Source of the DNA: Streptomyces sp. NBC_01317
GTDB lineage: Bacteria; Actinomycetota; Actinomycetes; Streptomycetales; Streptomycetaceae
Direction of reading: 5' to 3'
Assembly: GCF_035961655.1 (NCBI RefSeq)
Contig: NZ_CP108393.1
Location: forward strand, 558,001-622,000
Length of the DNA stretch: 64,000 bases
Both the position numbers and the translations under genes were made by a program. Of this stretch, positions 25,645-35,748 are shown piece after piece (within the stretch, counting starts at the first letter, position 1; each line of letters starts with the position of its first letter). A model generated the notes under the pieces. The model was not told where the DNA came from. It ran no database searches and saw only the letters and a program-made list of their open reading frames with translations.

Positions 25645-26985
25645 ATGAACACGTACCACGTCGCGACGGACCGTCTCAATCCGGTGACGCTCCAGGTCAC
25701 GACCTCCTATCTGGGTACGGTCGACCAGGACCACACGGACCGGGTCAGGGCCCTCGCCGACGGCGAGAGCGCCGGACGCGCCGTCAAAGAGGATCCAAGA
25801 CAGCCGGGCGCGTTCATGGTGCTCCGTGAGGACGGTGGTCTCGACGTCTACTTCCCGGTGGACGCCGAGCCGTATGTCATTCGCGAGCCGGACCCGGACC
25901 CCGGGCCGGGCGGCGCGGACCTGGTCCGCCGTACTCCGACCGGTCCCGCCTACATCGAGGGCGCCCTCCGCTTCGGCGGACAGTCCGTCGGCGGTGCGCC
26001 GGACCGTCCGGACTCCGGCGCCCGCGTCACCTGGCACAGCACCGAATCACCGGCCGGGCGGGCGTACTTGTACTCGATCGCCGCCTACCTCATCCGCGTC
26101 GGAGCGGAGCCGCAGGTCATCTACGACCCGGTGTCCGACCTCCTGGGCCAGTTCGGGCCGCTCACCTCCTCCGGCCGCGCCTTACGGAACGACGGCTCCC
26201 GCCGCACCAACCGCGAGGGCATCGTGAACATCCAGGTCGAGGTGCTGGGCCGGGCCGCCTCACCGTGGACCAAGGGCTTCGTCCCGGCCGACCGCCCGAA
26301 CTACCGCAGGCTCATCGCCGCGGCCCGTAAGCACGGCGTCCCGGACGTGTGGCCCGCCGGGAAGCCCGCCGCCAGCGCGAGTGCCGCGCGGCGCCCCCGC
26401 GAGATCTGGCAGAGCCGCGGCGGTCACTACAGCCACTCCCAGGTGCCCGGCAACGACCACTGGGACCCGGGCGGCATCAACACCGCGGTCGTTCCGGGCC
26501 CGTTGCCCGCCACGACGCCTTCGCGGCCGTCGACCGGGGGCGGGCCCCAGGGCGGCGGTTCGCAGGGCGCCGTCACGACGTACACGGTGAAGAAGGGCGA
26601 CACACTGTCCGCCATCGCCGGCCGGTACGGGACGACGTGGCAGGTCCTGGCCCAGCTCAACGGGCTCAAGAAGCCGGACGAGGTCCGGGTCGGCCAGAAG
26701 CTGAAGCTGCCCGGGGCCGCCGCGCCGCAACCGGTCTACGAGCCCTTCCCCGGCACGGACTTCTTCCGCGCCGGACGCCGCAGCCCCGTCATCACAGCCC
26801 TGGGCCGGCGGCTGGTCGCGCTGGGCTTCGGCAAGCACTACACCAGCGGTCCGAGCCCGGAGTGGGGCATCGCCGACCAGCGGAACGTCGCCGAATTCCA
26901 GCTCTCCCGCGCGGAGTTGCGGGACGACGCGGACGGCGTTCCCGGCCCGAAGACCTGGGCGGCGCTCAAGGTGCCGAAGGTCTGA
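25645..26985 (+). CDS. N-acetylmuramoyl-L-alanine amidase-like protein with LysM and PG-binding domains
   Basis: A 446-residue predicted peptidoglycan hydrolase. The amidase_2-like core shows the first zinc-ligand region [14 protein letters not shown] (about 127-140), [12 protein letters not shown], and the second [14 protein letters not shown] (about 264-277). A LysM domain follows (312-357, [20 protein letters not shown]), then a C-terminal peptidoglycan-binding domain (372-446). No signal peptide or membrane segment is seen, odd for a wall enzyme. ATG 25645 is used; the frame is open far upstream but without protein-like content. It heads a same-strand series of giant genes and is probably their lytic or anchoring component. 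Confidence 0.82.
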   Translation: MNTYHVATDRLNPVTLQVTTSYLGTVDQDHTDRVRALADGESAGRAVKEDPRQPGAFMVLREDGGLDVYFPVDAEPYVIREPDPDPGPGGADLVRRTPTGPAYIEGALRFGGQSVGGAPDRPDSGARVTWHSTESPAGRAYLYSIAAYLIRVGAEPQVIYDPVSDLLGQFGPLTSSGRALRNDGSRRTNREGIVNIQVEVLGRAASPWTKGFVPADRPNYRRLIAAARKHGVPDVWPAGKPAASASAARRPREIWQSRGGHYSHSQVPGNDHWDPGGINTAVVPGPLPATTPSRPSTGGGPQGGGSQGAVTTYTVKKGDTLSAIAGRYGTTWQVLAQLNGLKKPDEVRVGQKLKLPGAAAPQPVYEPFPGTDFFRAGRRSPVITALGRRLVALGFGKHYTSGPSPEWGIADQRNVAEFQLSRAELRDDADGVPGPKTWAALKVPKV

Positions 26986-27202
26986 CCGGTCCCAGGTCCG
27001 GCCGCTTCCGCCATGCGTCCGCGGAGAGCCGGGAGCCGAGAGCCCAGCGCCGGAAACGTTCCCCCCACACGGTTCCGCACATCCGCACACGCAGTTCCGG
27101 AAGCCCGCGCAACGGGTTTCCGTCAACACACACCACTATGGGGGTCGTTCCTGTGAAGCCGCTGTCCACGCCTGCCCGCCCACCGGCGTACCGAGGAGCG
27201 AG

Positions 27203-30200
27203 ATGAGCGCGCTCCAGCCACTCAACTTCGCCGCGCTGCCGCTCGTCCTCGCGGGCCCCGTGCTGCGCCGGGTGGACCCCGACAGTGTCACCGTCTGGCT
27301 CGCGCTCAAGGAGCCGCGCAAGGTCACCCTCGAAGTGTTCCAGGGCGCCAACGGGGTCCGTACCCCGGCCAACACCGTCATGAGCGGTACCCGGGTGACC
27401 ACCCCGCTCGGCCCCCATCTGCACCTGGTCGCCGTCACCGCCAGAGCGCGGCCGGCCGCCCCGCCCGACGGCGAGGGCCCCGTGGCGGCCCCGGCGCAGC
27501 TCAAGCCCGGCACCCTGCACCGCTACGCGCTGCGCTTCGCCGCGGAGGGCGCGCCGGGGGCCGACGTACCCGTCGACGCCCCGGGCCTGCTCACCCCCGG
27601 CGTGATCGCCGCCACGGCCGACGCGGCGCGCGAGGCTCTGCTCTACGCGGGCGTCGCCGACCTGCCCGGCTTTGTCACACCGCCGGCGAAGGTGGGCGGC
27701 CTGCGGCTGTTCCACACCTCCGACCGCAAACCGCACGGCGCGGGCAAGGACGCCCTCACCCTTCTGGACCAGATCCTCAAGGCCGACGCGTCCGATGCCG
27801 AACGGCGGCCCCAGCAGCTTTTCCTGACAGGTGATCAGATCTACGCGGACGACGTGGCCGACGCGCTGCTGCATCTGTGCACCGCGCGCGGGCGGCAACT
27901 ACTGGGCCGCGACGAGACCTTCCCGGAACTCGGCCCCGACCAGCTGCGTCCGGGGTTCCGGCAGCCCGTCGTCCGTGACACCTTCAAGCTCTCCACCACC
28001 CGGGGCGGCAGCCATCTGCTGCGGTTCGGCGAGTTCGCCGCCATGTACCTCCTGGCCTGGTCGGACGTGCTGTGGCCGGTCACCGCGCCGGAGGCCCCGA
28101 AGCCCGGCGCGCCGCCCGCCACGAAGCCCTTCTCCACCGAGCGGCTGTTCTGGGACGTCCACCCGGCTGTCGCCACGGCACTCGGCGTCCCTGTCGGGGA
28201 GAAGCCGCCGCCCGAACTGGCCGGCTCCGAGCGCTGGACCGGCGCGGAGGCGGCCTGGACCGATCTGAACGCCGTCCAGAAGCGTTTCGCCGGTGAGTGC
28301 GCCCAGTTGGAGGTGTTCCGCGCGGGGCTGCCCGCGGTGCGGCGGGCGCTCGCTAACGTCCCCACGTACACCGTGCTCGACGACCATGAGATCAGTGACG
28401 ACTGGTTCGCGACCGCCGAGTCCCTGACCGCCGTCACCGGGAGCGAACACGGCCGCCGCCTGCTGGGCAACGGACTGGCCGCCTACGCGGTCTGCCAGGC
28501 GTGGGGCAACACCCCCGAGCAGTTCGACGCCGGCCCCGCCGGGGAGGCGGGGCGCGCGCTGCTGGAGGCGCTGGCCACCCCCGACCACACCGCCACCGCC
28601 CCGGCGGCGGTGATCGCGCGCCGCACGGGTGTGCCTCAGGGACTCACCACAAAGGGCGAGGTGGACCGCGCCGCCGGCGCGCTGTCCTGGCACTACCGGG
28701 TCGCCTGGACCGCGCACCAGGCGCTGGTGCTGGACACCCGTACCGACCGCCGCTACCCGGGCGGTCCGGAGGACCCCGCCGCCCTGCTGATGGGCGATCG
28801 AACACTCGAAGCGATGGTGGACGGCGACCCCGACAACGACCTCTCCCACGTCACCCTGCTGATCTCGGCCGCTCCGGTGGTCGGCCATCCCTTCCTGTCC
28901 GGGTTCGCCACCCCGGCCGTACGCGGCGCCCGCGCGGACGCCCCCCGCCTGGTGAAAGTACCCGAGGGCTGGGGGCACCAGGCGCAGAGCTTCGAGGCCC
29001 TGATCGCCAGGCTGCTGACCGGGGCCGATGCGGTGCCGAGTGGTACGGGAACCGACCCCGCGCCGCCGGCTGTGCGGCGCCGCCGGATCGTGGCGCTCTC
29101 CGGCGACGTCGGCTTCGGCTACGCCGCCCGCCTCTCGTACGAGGCCACCGCCGCCTACGAGCGGCCCGGCACCGGCGCCGTACGCGGCGTGGTGGCCCAG
29201 CTGACGGGCGGCGCCGCGCTGGCGGAGAACGCCGACAGCCTGTTCCTGCACCGCAACGGCTTCGACGTGAAGGCCCGCGCCGTGCCTTCCGTACGGCGGG
29301 TGGCCTGGGCGAACCCGGGCGGAGCGCCGGTCGACGCGGGCAAGGAGCCCGACGCCGCGCACCCGGGTACGTTCCTCGCCTGGCGTCCGAAGGGCTCCCC
29401 GGCCGTGGCCGCCGTCACCGGCGCCCACCAGCTCACGAGGACTCCCGAGTGGGCGTACCGGGTGGACTTCTACCGGCACGAGGACCGCGACCGGCTGAAC
29501 CCTCGCAAAGGCGCCCCGGCGCCGGTCGGCCTGCCGCGAGAAGAGGCCACCCGTAGGCAGTTGCTGGCCGGCTATGTCAGGGCGGCCAAGAACCACAGCG
29601 GCTACAAGGACCTCTGGGGCGAGGGAAAGCAGCTGGTCGGCCGGAACAACCTCGCCGAGGTGCAGTTCACCTGGCGCGACGGCGATGCCAAGTCCGTGAT
29701 CCAGTCGCTGTGGTGGCACCTCGCCCAGGAGCCGACCGGCGCCCCGCTGACCCGGCTGTCCGTACCGCTCGACATCGGCCAGCCTCCTTCGCTGCCGGTG
29801 GAGGACCTGCCCGTCCTCTACCACGACCGCACCCTGGAGGAGGGCGACGCGGACAGAGGCCAGGTACGGGACGTCGCCGAACTCCAGAAGGACCTCCAGG
29901 AGTTGGGGTTCCTCATCGTCCGCACGCGCGACGGCGGGTACGGCCGGTTCGTGCGGTGGGCGGTGCGCGAACTCCAGACGTACGCGAAGGGCGGGCGGGT
30001 GGCGAGGGTCGCCTCCGCCTTCACCCGGCTGCGTACGGCCGTGACCGGCGCGCAGACCACGCTGCGGGTGGACAGCTCCGAGGGGTTTCCCGCCGCGCCC
30101 TTCGTGGTGCGGATCGGCTACGAGAACGTCCTGGTGAACCAGGTCGCGGGCAGCGAATGGACGGTGCAGCGGGCCGGGCATGACACCGCCGCCGCCGAGC

Positions 30201-31981
30201 ACCCGGTGGGCGAGGGTGTCACCTGGCTGCCGTACGACACGTCCGTGGGCGAGAGCGAGCAGTGGTACGGCTACGCCTCCGCGCTGGAGAGCGTCGCGGT
30301 GCCGGAGGAGCGGCGCTACACCGGTCATGTCAGCGGGGTGGTGGACGCGGGCACCCGCGAGATCATCGCGCGCTGGAAGGCGAACCGCTGGCGCTGCCCG
30401 GTCGTCGCCGAGTCGTGGTTGACGAATGCCTCAACGGCGAAGGCCGGCCTCCAGCGTCTCAAAGCCGTGACCGGTGTCCCCGTCCGGCTGGGCGACAACA
30501 TCTGGCACTGGGACGACCCCGAGGCAGCGGAAGGCAGCGGTGTGATCCGTACCTTCGTCAGGGACTTCTCCGACCACTGGGCCCGCCCCGCCACGCGGCC
30601 CGAGGGCAGCACCGACCGCGACCGCGCCACCATCATCGGCGGCCACGAGCGCTATCTGGACCCGGAGAAGGAGTCCGACTCCGACCCCATGGCCAAGCGC
30701 GGCGGGCCGCTGGGCGGGCCCGACAAGAACGCCAGCTGGCCCGAGGTGGAGATCACCACCGAGCTGCTGACCGGAAACGCCCCGGGTGCGCTCGACGCGG
30801 CGGGCCGGGCGACCTTCCGGGTGATACGCGCGGTGGCGGAGGTGGAGAGCACCGGCTACGTCGACTCCGTGAACGGCTACGACAACGCCTTCACCTCGAT
30901 GGGCCTGATCCACTGGACGGTCGGCAACCGCACATGGATGAAGATCAAGAAGGAGCCCGAGGACCCTGTCCGCAAGCCCCTGGAGGAGTGGAAGGTCGAG
31001 AGCGGGGAGTTGTGGGCGCTGCTGGCCTACCTGCGCACCCGCGACGCGGATTCCTTCCGGCGGGTGATCGGCCATGCGGGCATCGGCGTGGACCGTACCT
31101 GGACCGCCGACGGCCACCGGCCCGCTCCCGGTGAGACCTTGCTCCCCTGGGTCAGCGACCTGCGCAAGTACGAGGCCCGCGGTACCGCTACGGATCGCGG
31201 CGGAACCGCCCGGCCGCTCAGCGGCTTCACCGCGCCCCCGGGCAGCCGTGTGCCGACCTACGGCCAGTACGCGGAACACGAGTTCTTCAGAACCTGGCAC
31301 TGGTTCTACCGCTGGACCATGGCGTGCCGCACGGAGGCCTCCTTCCAGAGGGCGATGTGGGACCTGGCCCGGATGCGGCTGCGCGGCATCATGAGCGCCG
31401 CCTGGAACGCGACCGGCCCGGAGGCCGACAATCCGTATCCGATGGACGCGGGCGTCACCGTCGGCCAGGTCTTCCGCTCCGAGAAGGCCCTCGCGCTCGT
31501 GTACCGCTGGCACGTCCTCGGGCCGGCCTTTGTGATGCGGGCCGGCGGCACGGGTTGCAGCTCACCGCGCCTCCAGCGGATCGTTGCCTCGGCCGTCGCC
31601 CACTCCGCCGCCACGGGCGACGGCCTGGTGTGGGGCACCGACCCCGCCCGCTGGGGCGACGCCGCACATCAGCAGGCTCTGGCGGACGCCATCCTCCGGA
31701 AGTACCCCTGCCCCTCCGGCGCGACCGGCGATCCGCACCCGGCCAACCACGGCGACCACAAGGGCCAGAGCAATCGCGGGCACACCCTCCGGCTGGTCGA
31801 GGCCTGGCCGTCCTGGTACGCCCCGGGCGCGACCCCGGCGGAGCAGACCCGGCGCAATCCCCGCAACTTCCAGCTCCGCCTGGGCGACTTCCCGGCGGGC
31901 GAGGCCACGCTGCGGACCTCGACCGACTTCATCCTCGACACCTCCGGCCTGCCCGCGGCTGTCGCAGAAGGGACACCGTGA
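27203..31981 (+). CDS. Giant metallophosphoesterase / PG-binding / lysozyme-like fusion protein
   Basis: A 1592-residue multidomain protein. An Fn3-like N-terminal segment precedes a PhoD-like metallophosphatase domain with FHTSDRKPHG, GDQIYADD (about 210-217), VLDDHEISDDW (about 391-401) and LSGDVGFGYAARL (about 632-644). A peptidoglycan-binding-like repeat follows at about 890-930 (VAELQKDLQELGF). A small beta domain covers about 950-1010 (TTLRVDSSEGFPAAPFVVRIG). A lysozyme/chitosanase-like segment is at about 1205-1290 (AEVESTGYVDSVNGYDNAF, GLIHWTVGN). No signal peptide is seen. Its stop overlaps the next ATG (TGATG). Domain functions are inferred from motifs and the overall role is unknown. 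Confidence 0.8.
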   Translation: MSALQPLNFAALPLVLAGPVLRRVDPDSVTVWLALKEPRKVTLEVFQGANGVRTPANTVMSGTRVTTPLGPHLHLVAVTARARPAAPPDGEGPVAAPAQLKPGTLHRYALRFAAEGAPGADVPVDAPGLLTPGVIAATADAAREALLYAGVADLPGFVTPPAKVGGLRLFHTSDRKPHGAGKDALTLLDQILKADASDAERRPQQLFLTGDQIYADDVADALLHLCTARGRQLLGRDETFPELGPDQLRPGFRQPVVRDTFKLSTTRGGSHLLRFGEFAAMYLLAWSDVLWPVTAPEAPKPGAPPATKPFSTERLFWDVHPAVATALGVPVGEKPPPELAGSERWTGAEAAWTDLNAVQKRFAGECAQLEVFRAGLPAVRRALANVPTYTVLDDHEISDDWFATAESLTAVTGSEHGRRLLGNGLAAYAVCQAWGNTPEQFDAGPAGEAGRALLEALATPDHTATAPAAVIARRTGVPQGLTTKGEVDRAAGALSWHYRVAWTAHQALVLDTRTDRRYPGGPEDPAALLMGDRTLEAMVDGDPDNDLSHVTLLISAAPVVGHPFLSGFATPAVRGARADAPRLVKVPEGWGHQAQSFEALIARLLTGADAVPSGTGTDPAPPAVRRRRIVALSGDVGFGYAARLSYEATAAYERPGTGAVRGVVAQLTGGAALAENADSLFLHRNGFDVKARAVPSVRRVAWANPGGAPVDAGKEPDAAHPGTFLAWRPKGSPAVAAVTGAHQLTRTPEWAYRVDFYRHEDRDRLNPRKGAPAPVGLPREEATRRQLLAGYVRAAKNHSGYKDLWGEGKQLVGRNNLAEVQFTWRDGDAKSVIQSLWWHLAQEPTGAPLTRLSVPLDIGQPPSLPVEDLPVLYHDRTLEEGDADRGQVRDVAELQKDLQELGFLIVRTRDGGYGRFVRWAVRELQTYAKGGRVARVASAFTRLRTAVTGAQTTLRVDSSEGFPAAPFVVRIGYENVLVNQVAGSEWTVQRAGHDTAAAEHPVGEGVTWLPYDTSVGESEQWYGYASALESVAVPEERRYTGHVSGVVDAGTREIIARWKANRWRCPVVAESWLTNASTAKAGLQRLKAVTGVPVRLGDNIWHWDDPEAAEGSGVIRTFVRDFSDHWARPATRPEGSTDRDRATIIGGHERYLDPEKESDSDPMAKRGGPLGGPDKNASWPEVEITTELLTGNAPGALDAAGRATFRVIRAVAEVESTGYVDSVNGYDNAFTSMGLIHWTVGNRTWMKIKKEPEDPVRKPLEEWKVESGELWALLAYLRTRDADSFRRVIGHAGIGVDRTWTADGHRPAPGETLLPWVSDLRKYEARGTATDRGGTARPLSGFTAPPGSRVPTYGQYAEHEFFRTWHWFYRWTMACRTEASFQRAMWDLARMRLRGIMSAAWNATGPEADNPYPMDAGVTVGQVFRSEKALALVYRWHVLGPAFVMRAGGTGCSSPRLQRIVASAVAHSAATGDGLVWGTDPARWGDAAHQQALADAILRKYPCPSGATGDPHPANHGDHKGQSNRGHTLRLVEAWPSWYAPGATPAEQTRRNPRNFQLRLGDFPAGEATLRTSTDFILDTSGLPAAVAEGTP

Positions 31982-34900
31982 TGACTGCCCCGACCGAACC
32001 GCCCGCCCTGCCGGGCATACCCGAACCCGGCGACGGCAACGCCCAGGCGCTGCTCGTCGACGAGGTCCGGCTGCTGCTGGCGCCGCTGCTCGACGCGGCC
32101 GGCAACGGATGGCACCGGGACGCGCTGCTCGACGCGCTCGGCTGGGACCTCGCGGCGCTGCCCGGCGGGGACAAGGATCTCGCCGCGTGGCTCACGGACA
32201 TCGCCGGCGCGGTGACGCGACTCGTGGAACTGGCCGAGGACCCGCCGGACTCGCTGGACGATCTCGTGCGGGTCTTCTCGGCGACCTCCGCGGCCTTCTC
32301 GGCCGTACGAGCCCTGCCCGCGTCCCTGGCCGCGCTCGACGCCGCCGCCCTGGCCAGGGACGTACTCGACCATCTGGTGATCGGTCATCTGCTGCGCCAC
32401 CACCCGGTCCTGCACCACTGCCTGGTGCTGCTCGGCGTGATCGTCCCGGCCGCCGACGCCGCCGTGGAGCCGGGCATCGTCGTCGGTGGCGCGGCCGTGC
32501 GCCGTCCGCTCGGGCGGGCCCGGGTGCACCCCGGGCGTCTGGTCGACCTGGTCGCCGACCCGCTCGGCACGCTGCGCGAGGTGTACCTCCCCGAAGCCTC
32601 GTTCCCCGGCGGCCTGGCCACCGAGGCCGCCGCCGACGCGCTCGCCGGCACCTTGCTGCCGCGCCTGGGCGCGCTGCTGCGCGCGCTGGGCGTGGACGCC
32701 CTGATCGGACTCGGACCGGACGACGACCTCGCGGGGCTGGGCTTCGACGCGGACAGCGTCCGGTTGGGCCGCCGCATGCTCAGCCTCACCCACCAGGCCG
32801 GGGACCCGGCGCTCGGCGCCGAGCTGAACCTGACCCTCGGCCTGGCCTCCGAGGAGACCGGCGGGCTCGGTGTGGTGGTCGTCCCCAGCGGCGCCGTGGT
32901 CATCGAGCAGCTGCTCGGGCACTGGGGCCTGCGGGTGGACCTCTCGGCCGCCGGGGAAGGGCTGGCCGTCGGGCCGCACGGCGTGACACTGGGCGACGCC
33001 TCGCCGCCCCACGCCCGGCTGAGCGCCGAACTGCGCCGCCTCGCCGACGGCGGTCCCGCGCTGTGCCTGGGCTCCGCCACCGGAACCCGGCTGGAGATCG
33101 GCGAGGCCCGCTTCTGGCTGACCGCCGAGGCCCTTCCCGCCGACGGCGCCACCGGCGCCGAGGCCGGCACCGAGGTCGAGATCGGCCTGGCGGCGCAGCG
33201 GGCCGCGGTGGTCGTCGCCCCCGGTGACGGCGACGGTTTCCTGGCCCAGGTGCTCCCCGCCGACGGGCTGCGCGCCGAGTTCGCCCTCGGCCTGGTCTGG
33301 TCGCGCCGCAAGGGCCTGCGCTTCGAGGGCGCGGCGGCGCTGGAGGCCGCGCTGCCCGTGCACCTCACGCTGGGACCGCTGGAGGTCCAGGGAGTACGGC
33401 TCGCCCTCGGCGTGGACGACGAGGGGCTCCGGGCCGGCGTCACCGGCACCGTGAGGGTCGCCCTCGGACCGGTCACCGCCGTCGTCGAACGGATGGGGCT
33501 GGCGCTGGAGTTCAGCCCCGCGCCCGACGGTGACGGCGACCTCGGCCCGTTCTCCCTGGACGCCGCGTTCGTGCCGCCCACGGGCGCCGCTCTGAAGATC
33601 GCGGCCGGGCCCGTGACCGGCGGCGGGTATCTCTCCTTCGACACCGACAAGGAGCAGTACGCCGGGGTACTGGCCCTGGACCTCAAGGGCATCTCGCTGA
33701 AGGCGGTCGGCCTGCTGACCACCCGGATGCCGGACGGCTCCGAGGGCTTCTCCCTGCTGGTCGTGATCAGCGCCGAGTTCACTCCCGTACAGCTCGGATT
33801 CGGCTTCACCCTCAACGGAGTCGGCGGTCTGATCGGCGTCAACCGGTCGGTCGACCTGGAAGCCCTGCGGACCGGGGTACGCACGGGGGCACTGGACTCG
33901 CTGCTCTTCCCGGAGGACCCGCTCGGCCGCGCCCCCGAGCTGGTCGCGACGCTCGGCGCCGTCTTCCCCGCGACCCCCGGACGGCATGTCGTCGGCCCGA
34001 TGGCCCGGATCGGCTGGGGTACGCCCACGCTGCTCACCATCGACGTCGGGCTGTTGCTGGAGCTGCCCACCCCCCTGCGTCTCGCCCTGCTCGGGCGGCT
34101 GCGGATGGCGCTGCCGACACCGGAGGCGGCCCTCGTCGTCGTCAACGTCGACATCGTCGGGACCGTCGACTTCGAGCGCGCCGAGGCGTCCGTGGACGCC
34201 TCGCTCCGCGACTCCCGCATCGCGGCGTTCGCCCTCACCGGCGATCTGGCCATGCGCGCCTCCTGGGGAGAACGGCCCTCCTTCGTGCTGGCCGCGGGAG
34301 GATTCCATCCGCGCTTCCAGCCGCCGCCGGACTTCCCCCGGCTCAAGCGGCTCACCCTGTCGCTGCTCAGCGGCGACAACCCGCGGCTGCGCCTGGAGTC
34401 GTACCTGGCGCTGACCTCCAACACGGCTCAGTTCGGGGCCCGGCTGGAGCTGTACGCCGCCGCCCTGGGCTTCAGTGTCGAAGGCATGCTGTCCTTCGAC
34501 GCGCTGGTGCAGTTCGAGCCGTTCGGGTTCCTCGCCGAGATGGTGGGGGCGCTCGCGCTCAAGTGCGGGTCCAGGACGCTGATGGGCGTACGGGTGGAGG
34601 TCATGCTGTCGGGCCCCGGCCGCTGGCACGCGCGGGGCCGGGCCCGATTCGAGATCCTCTTCTTCAGCGCCGAGATCTCCTTCGACAAGACCTTCGGATC
34701 GGCCGTCCCGGCCGCCCGGCCCGAGGGGGTGGACGTCGCCGCGCGTCTCGAAGAGGCGCTGGACGACCCGCGCAGCTGGACCGCCCAGCTCCCCGGCGCC
34801 GGGAACTCGGTGGTGACGCTCCGTCAGATCACCGATGCCGAGGACCATGTGCTGGTCCATCCGCTCGGCTCCCTGGCCGTCACCCAGCGGGTCGCACCGC

Positions 34901-35748
34901 TCGGTGTCACCCTCGACCGCTTCGGTCAGGCCCGGGTCTCCGGCGACCGCACACTGAATCTGACCGCGCTCCGGGTGCGCAGCTCGCCCACCGCGGAACC
35001 GGTCGGTCTGCGGACCGCCGAGACCCGTGAGTACTTCGCGCCCGCCCAGTTCCTCGACCTCGGCGACGACGAGAAGCTCGGCCGGCCGTCCTTCGAACGG
35101 CTTCCCGCCGGGTGCGCGGCCGAGCCCGCCGCCCGCTTCGGCCGCGACCTCGACGTCCTGCCGCAGGCGGAACCCGACTACGACCTGACCGTGGTGGGCC
35201 CGGCAGCCACGGCGGGGGTTTCCTCCCCGCGTACGGTCACCGCTCGCGCGGGCCTCGGAATGCCGGCCGGCGCGGCGACGCGGGTCCAGGACGGCGCCGC
35301 GCTGCTGGCCCGTACCGCCGTCTCCCCGGCCGCCCGCGCCGCCACGCGCCGTACCGGCAAACGGCGTTTCACGGCCCCGGGCCGTGCCTTGGGGGTACGG
35401 GACACCTCCTTCGCGGTCGTCGGAGCGCCGGCCGACGCGGGCGGTGCGGCCGTTACGGGTGATGCCACCGATACGGCACGGTCCGCGAGCGGCGCCCCGC
35501 TGACCTACACCGAAGCGGCCCAGCTGCGCCGGGAACTGGCCCGCCGGGCCCCGGCCTCGCCGTACACCGTCCAGCAGGCACCCGCCTCCCCCGCACGGCG
35601 CACCGACGGCCGGGCGACCGGCCCGGCCGCAGCACCCGATGCCGTGGAAGCGCTGTCCGCGCCCGCCGCACCCCCGCGCATCCGCGCCACCACCCACCGC
35701 CCCTTCGCCGGTGCCCGCGCCGGCGCGACCTCCGGAGGTGCCGGATGA
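31981..35748 (+). CDS. DUF6603-like giant protein
   Basis: A 1255-residue protein starting on the last base of the previous stop. The middle (about 530-910) looks like the DUF6603 family: long runs of beta strands with GFGFTLNGVGGLIGVNRSVD, LRTGVRTGALDSLLFPEDP, GRHVVGPMARIGWGTPTLL and LELPTPLRLALLGRLRMALP. The alternating hydrophobic pattern suggests an extended beta-solenoid-like or lipid-transfer-like body; that is inference. The last 200 residues are Ala/Pro/Arg-rich and probably disordered. Function is unknown. It is coupled by ATGA to the next gene. Confidence 0.75.
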   Translation: MTAPTEPPALPGIPEPGDGNAQALLVDEVRLLLAPLLDAAGNGWHRDALLDALGWDLAALPGGDKDLAAWLTDIAGAVTRLVELAEDPPDSLDDLVRVFSATSAAFSAVRALPASLAALDAAALARDVLDHLVIGHLLRHHPVLHHCLVLLGVIVPAADAAVEPGIVVGGAAVRRPLGRARVHPGRLVDLVADPLGTLREVYLPEASFPGGLATEAAADALAGTLLPRLGALLRALGVDALIGLGPDDDLAGLGFDADSVRLGRRMLSLTHQAGDPALGAELNLTLGLASEETGGLGVVVVPSGAVVIEQLLGHWGLRVDLSAAGEGLAVGPHGVTLGDASPPHARLSAELRRLADGGPALCLGSATGTRLEIGEARFWLTAEALPADGATGAEAGTEVEIGLAAQRAAVVVAPGDGDGFLAQVLPADGLRAEFALGLVWSRRKGLRFEGAAALEAALPVHLTLGPLEVQGVRLALGVDDEGLRAGVTGTVRVALGPVTAVVERMGLALEFSPAPDGDGDLGPFSLDAAFVPPTGAALKIAAGPVTGGGYLSFDTDKEQYAGVLALDLKGISLKAVGLLTTRMPDGSEGFSLLVVISAEFTPVQLGFGFTLNGVGGLIGVNRSVDLEALRTGVRTGALDSLLFPEDPLGRAPELVATLGAVFPATPGRHVVGPMARIGWGTPTLLTIDVGLLLELPTPLRLALLGRLRMALPTPEAALVVVNVDIVGTVDFERAEASVDASLRDSRIAAFALTGDLAMRASWGERPSFVLAAGGFHPRFQPPPDFPRLKRLTLSLLSGDNPRLRLESYLALTSNTAQFGARLELYAAALGFSVEGMLSFDALVQFEPFGFLAEMVGALALKCGSRTLMGVRVEVMLSGPGRWHARGRARFEILFFSAEISFDKTFGSAVPAARPEGVDVAARLEEALDDPRSWTAQLPGAGNSVVTLRQITDAEDHVLVHPLGSLAVTQRVAPLGVTLDRFGQARVSGDRTLNLTALRVRSSPTAEPVGLRTAETREYFAPAQFLDLGDDEKLGRPSFERLPAGCAAEPAARFGRDLDVLPQAEPDYDLTVVGPAATAGVSSPRTVTARAGLGMPAGAATRVQDGAALLARTAVSPAARAATRRTGKRRFTAPGRALGVRDTSFAVVGAPADAGGAAVTGDATDTARSASGAPLTYTEAAQLRRELARRAPASPYTVQQAPASPARRTDGRATGPAAAPDAVEALSAPAAPPRIRATTHRPFAGARAGATSGGAG

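Noticed and set aside
27203..31981. Secreted alkaline phosphatase PhoD
   Set aside because: There is no Tat or Sec signal peptide, the chain is three times too long, and the last metal motif is altered.
31669..35697. 1342-codon open frame antisense to the DUF6603-like gene
   Set aside because: Such frames arise from high third-position GC on the opposite strand. It shows Gly/Arg/Gln-rich composition, no domain and no ribosome site. The same holds for the long antisense frames at 36297-39860, 40948-43506 and 2334-4814.
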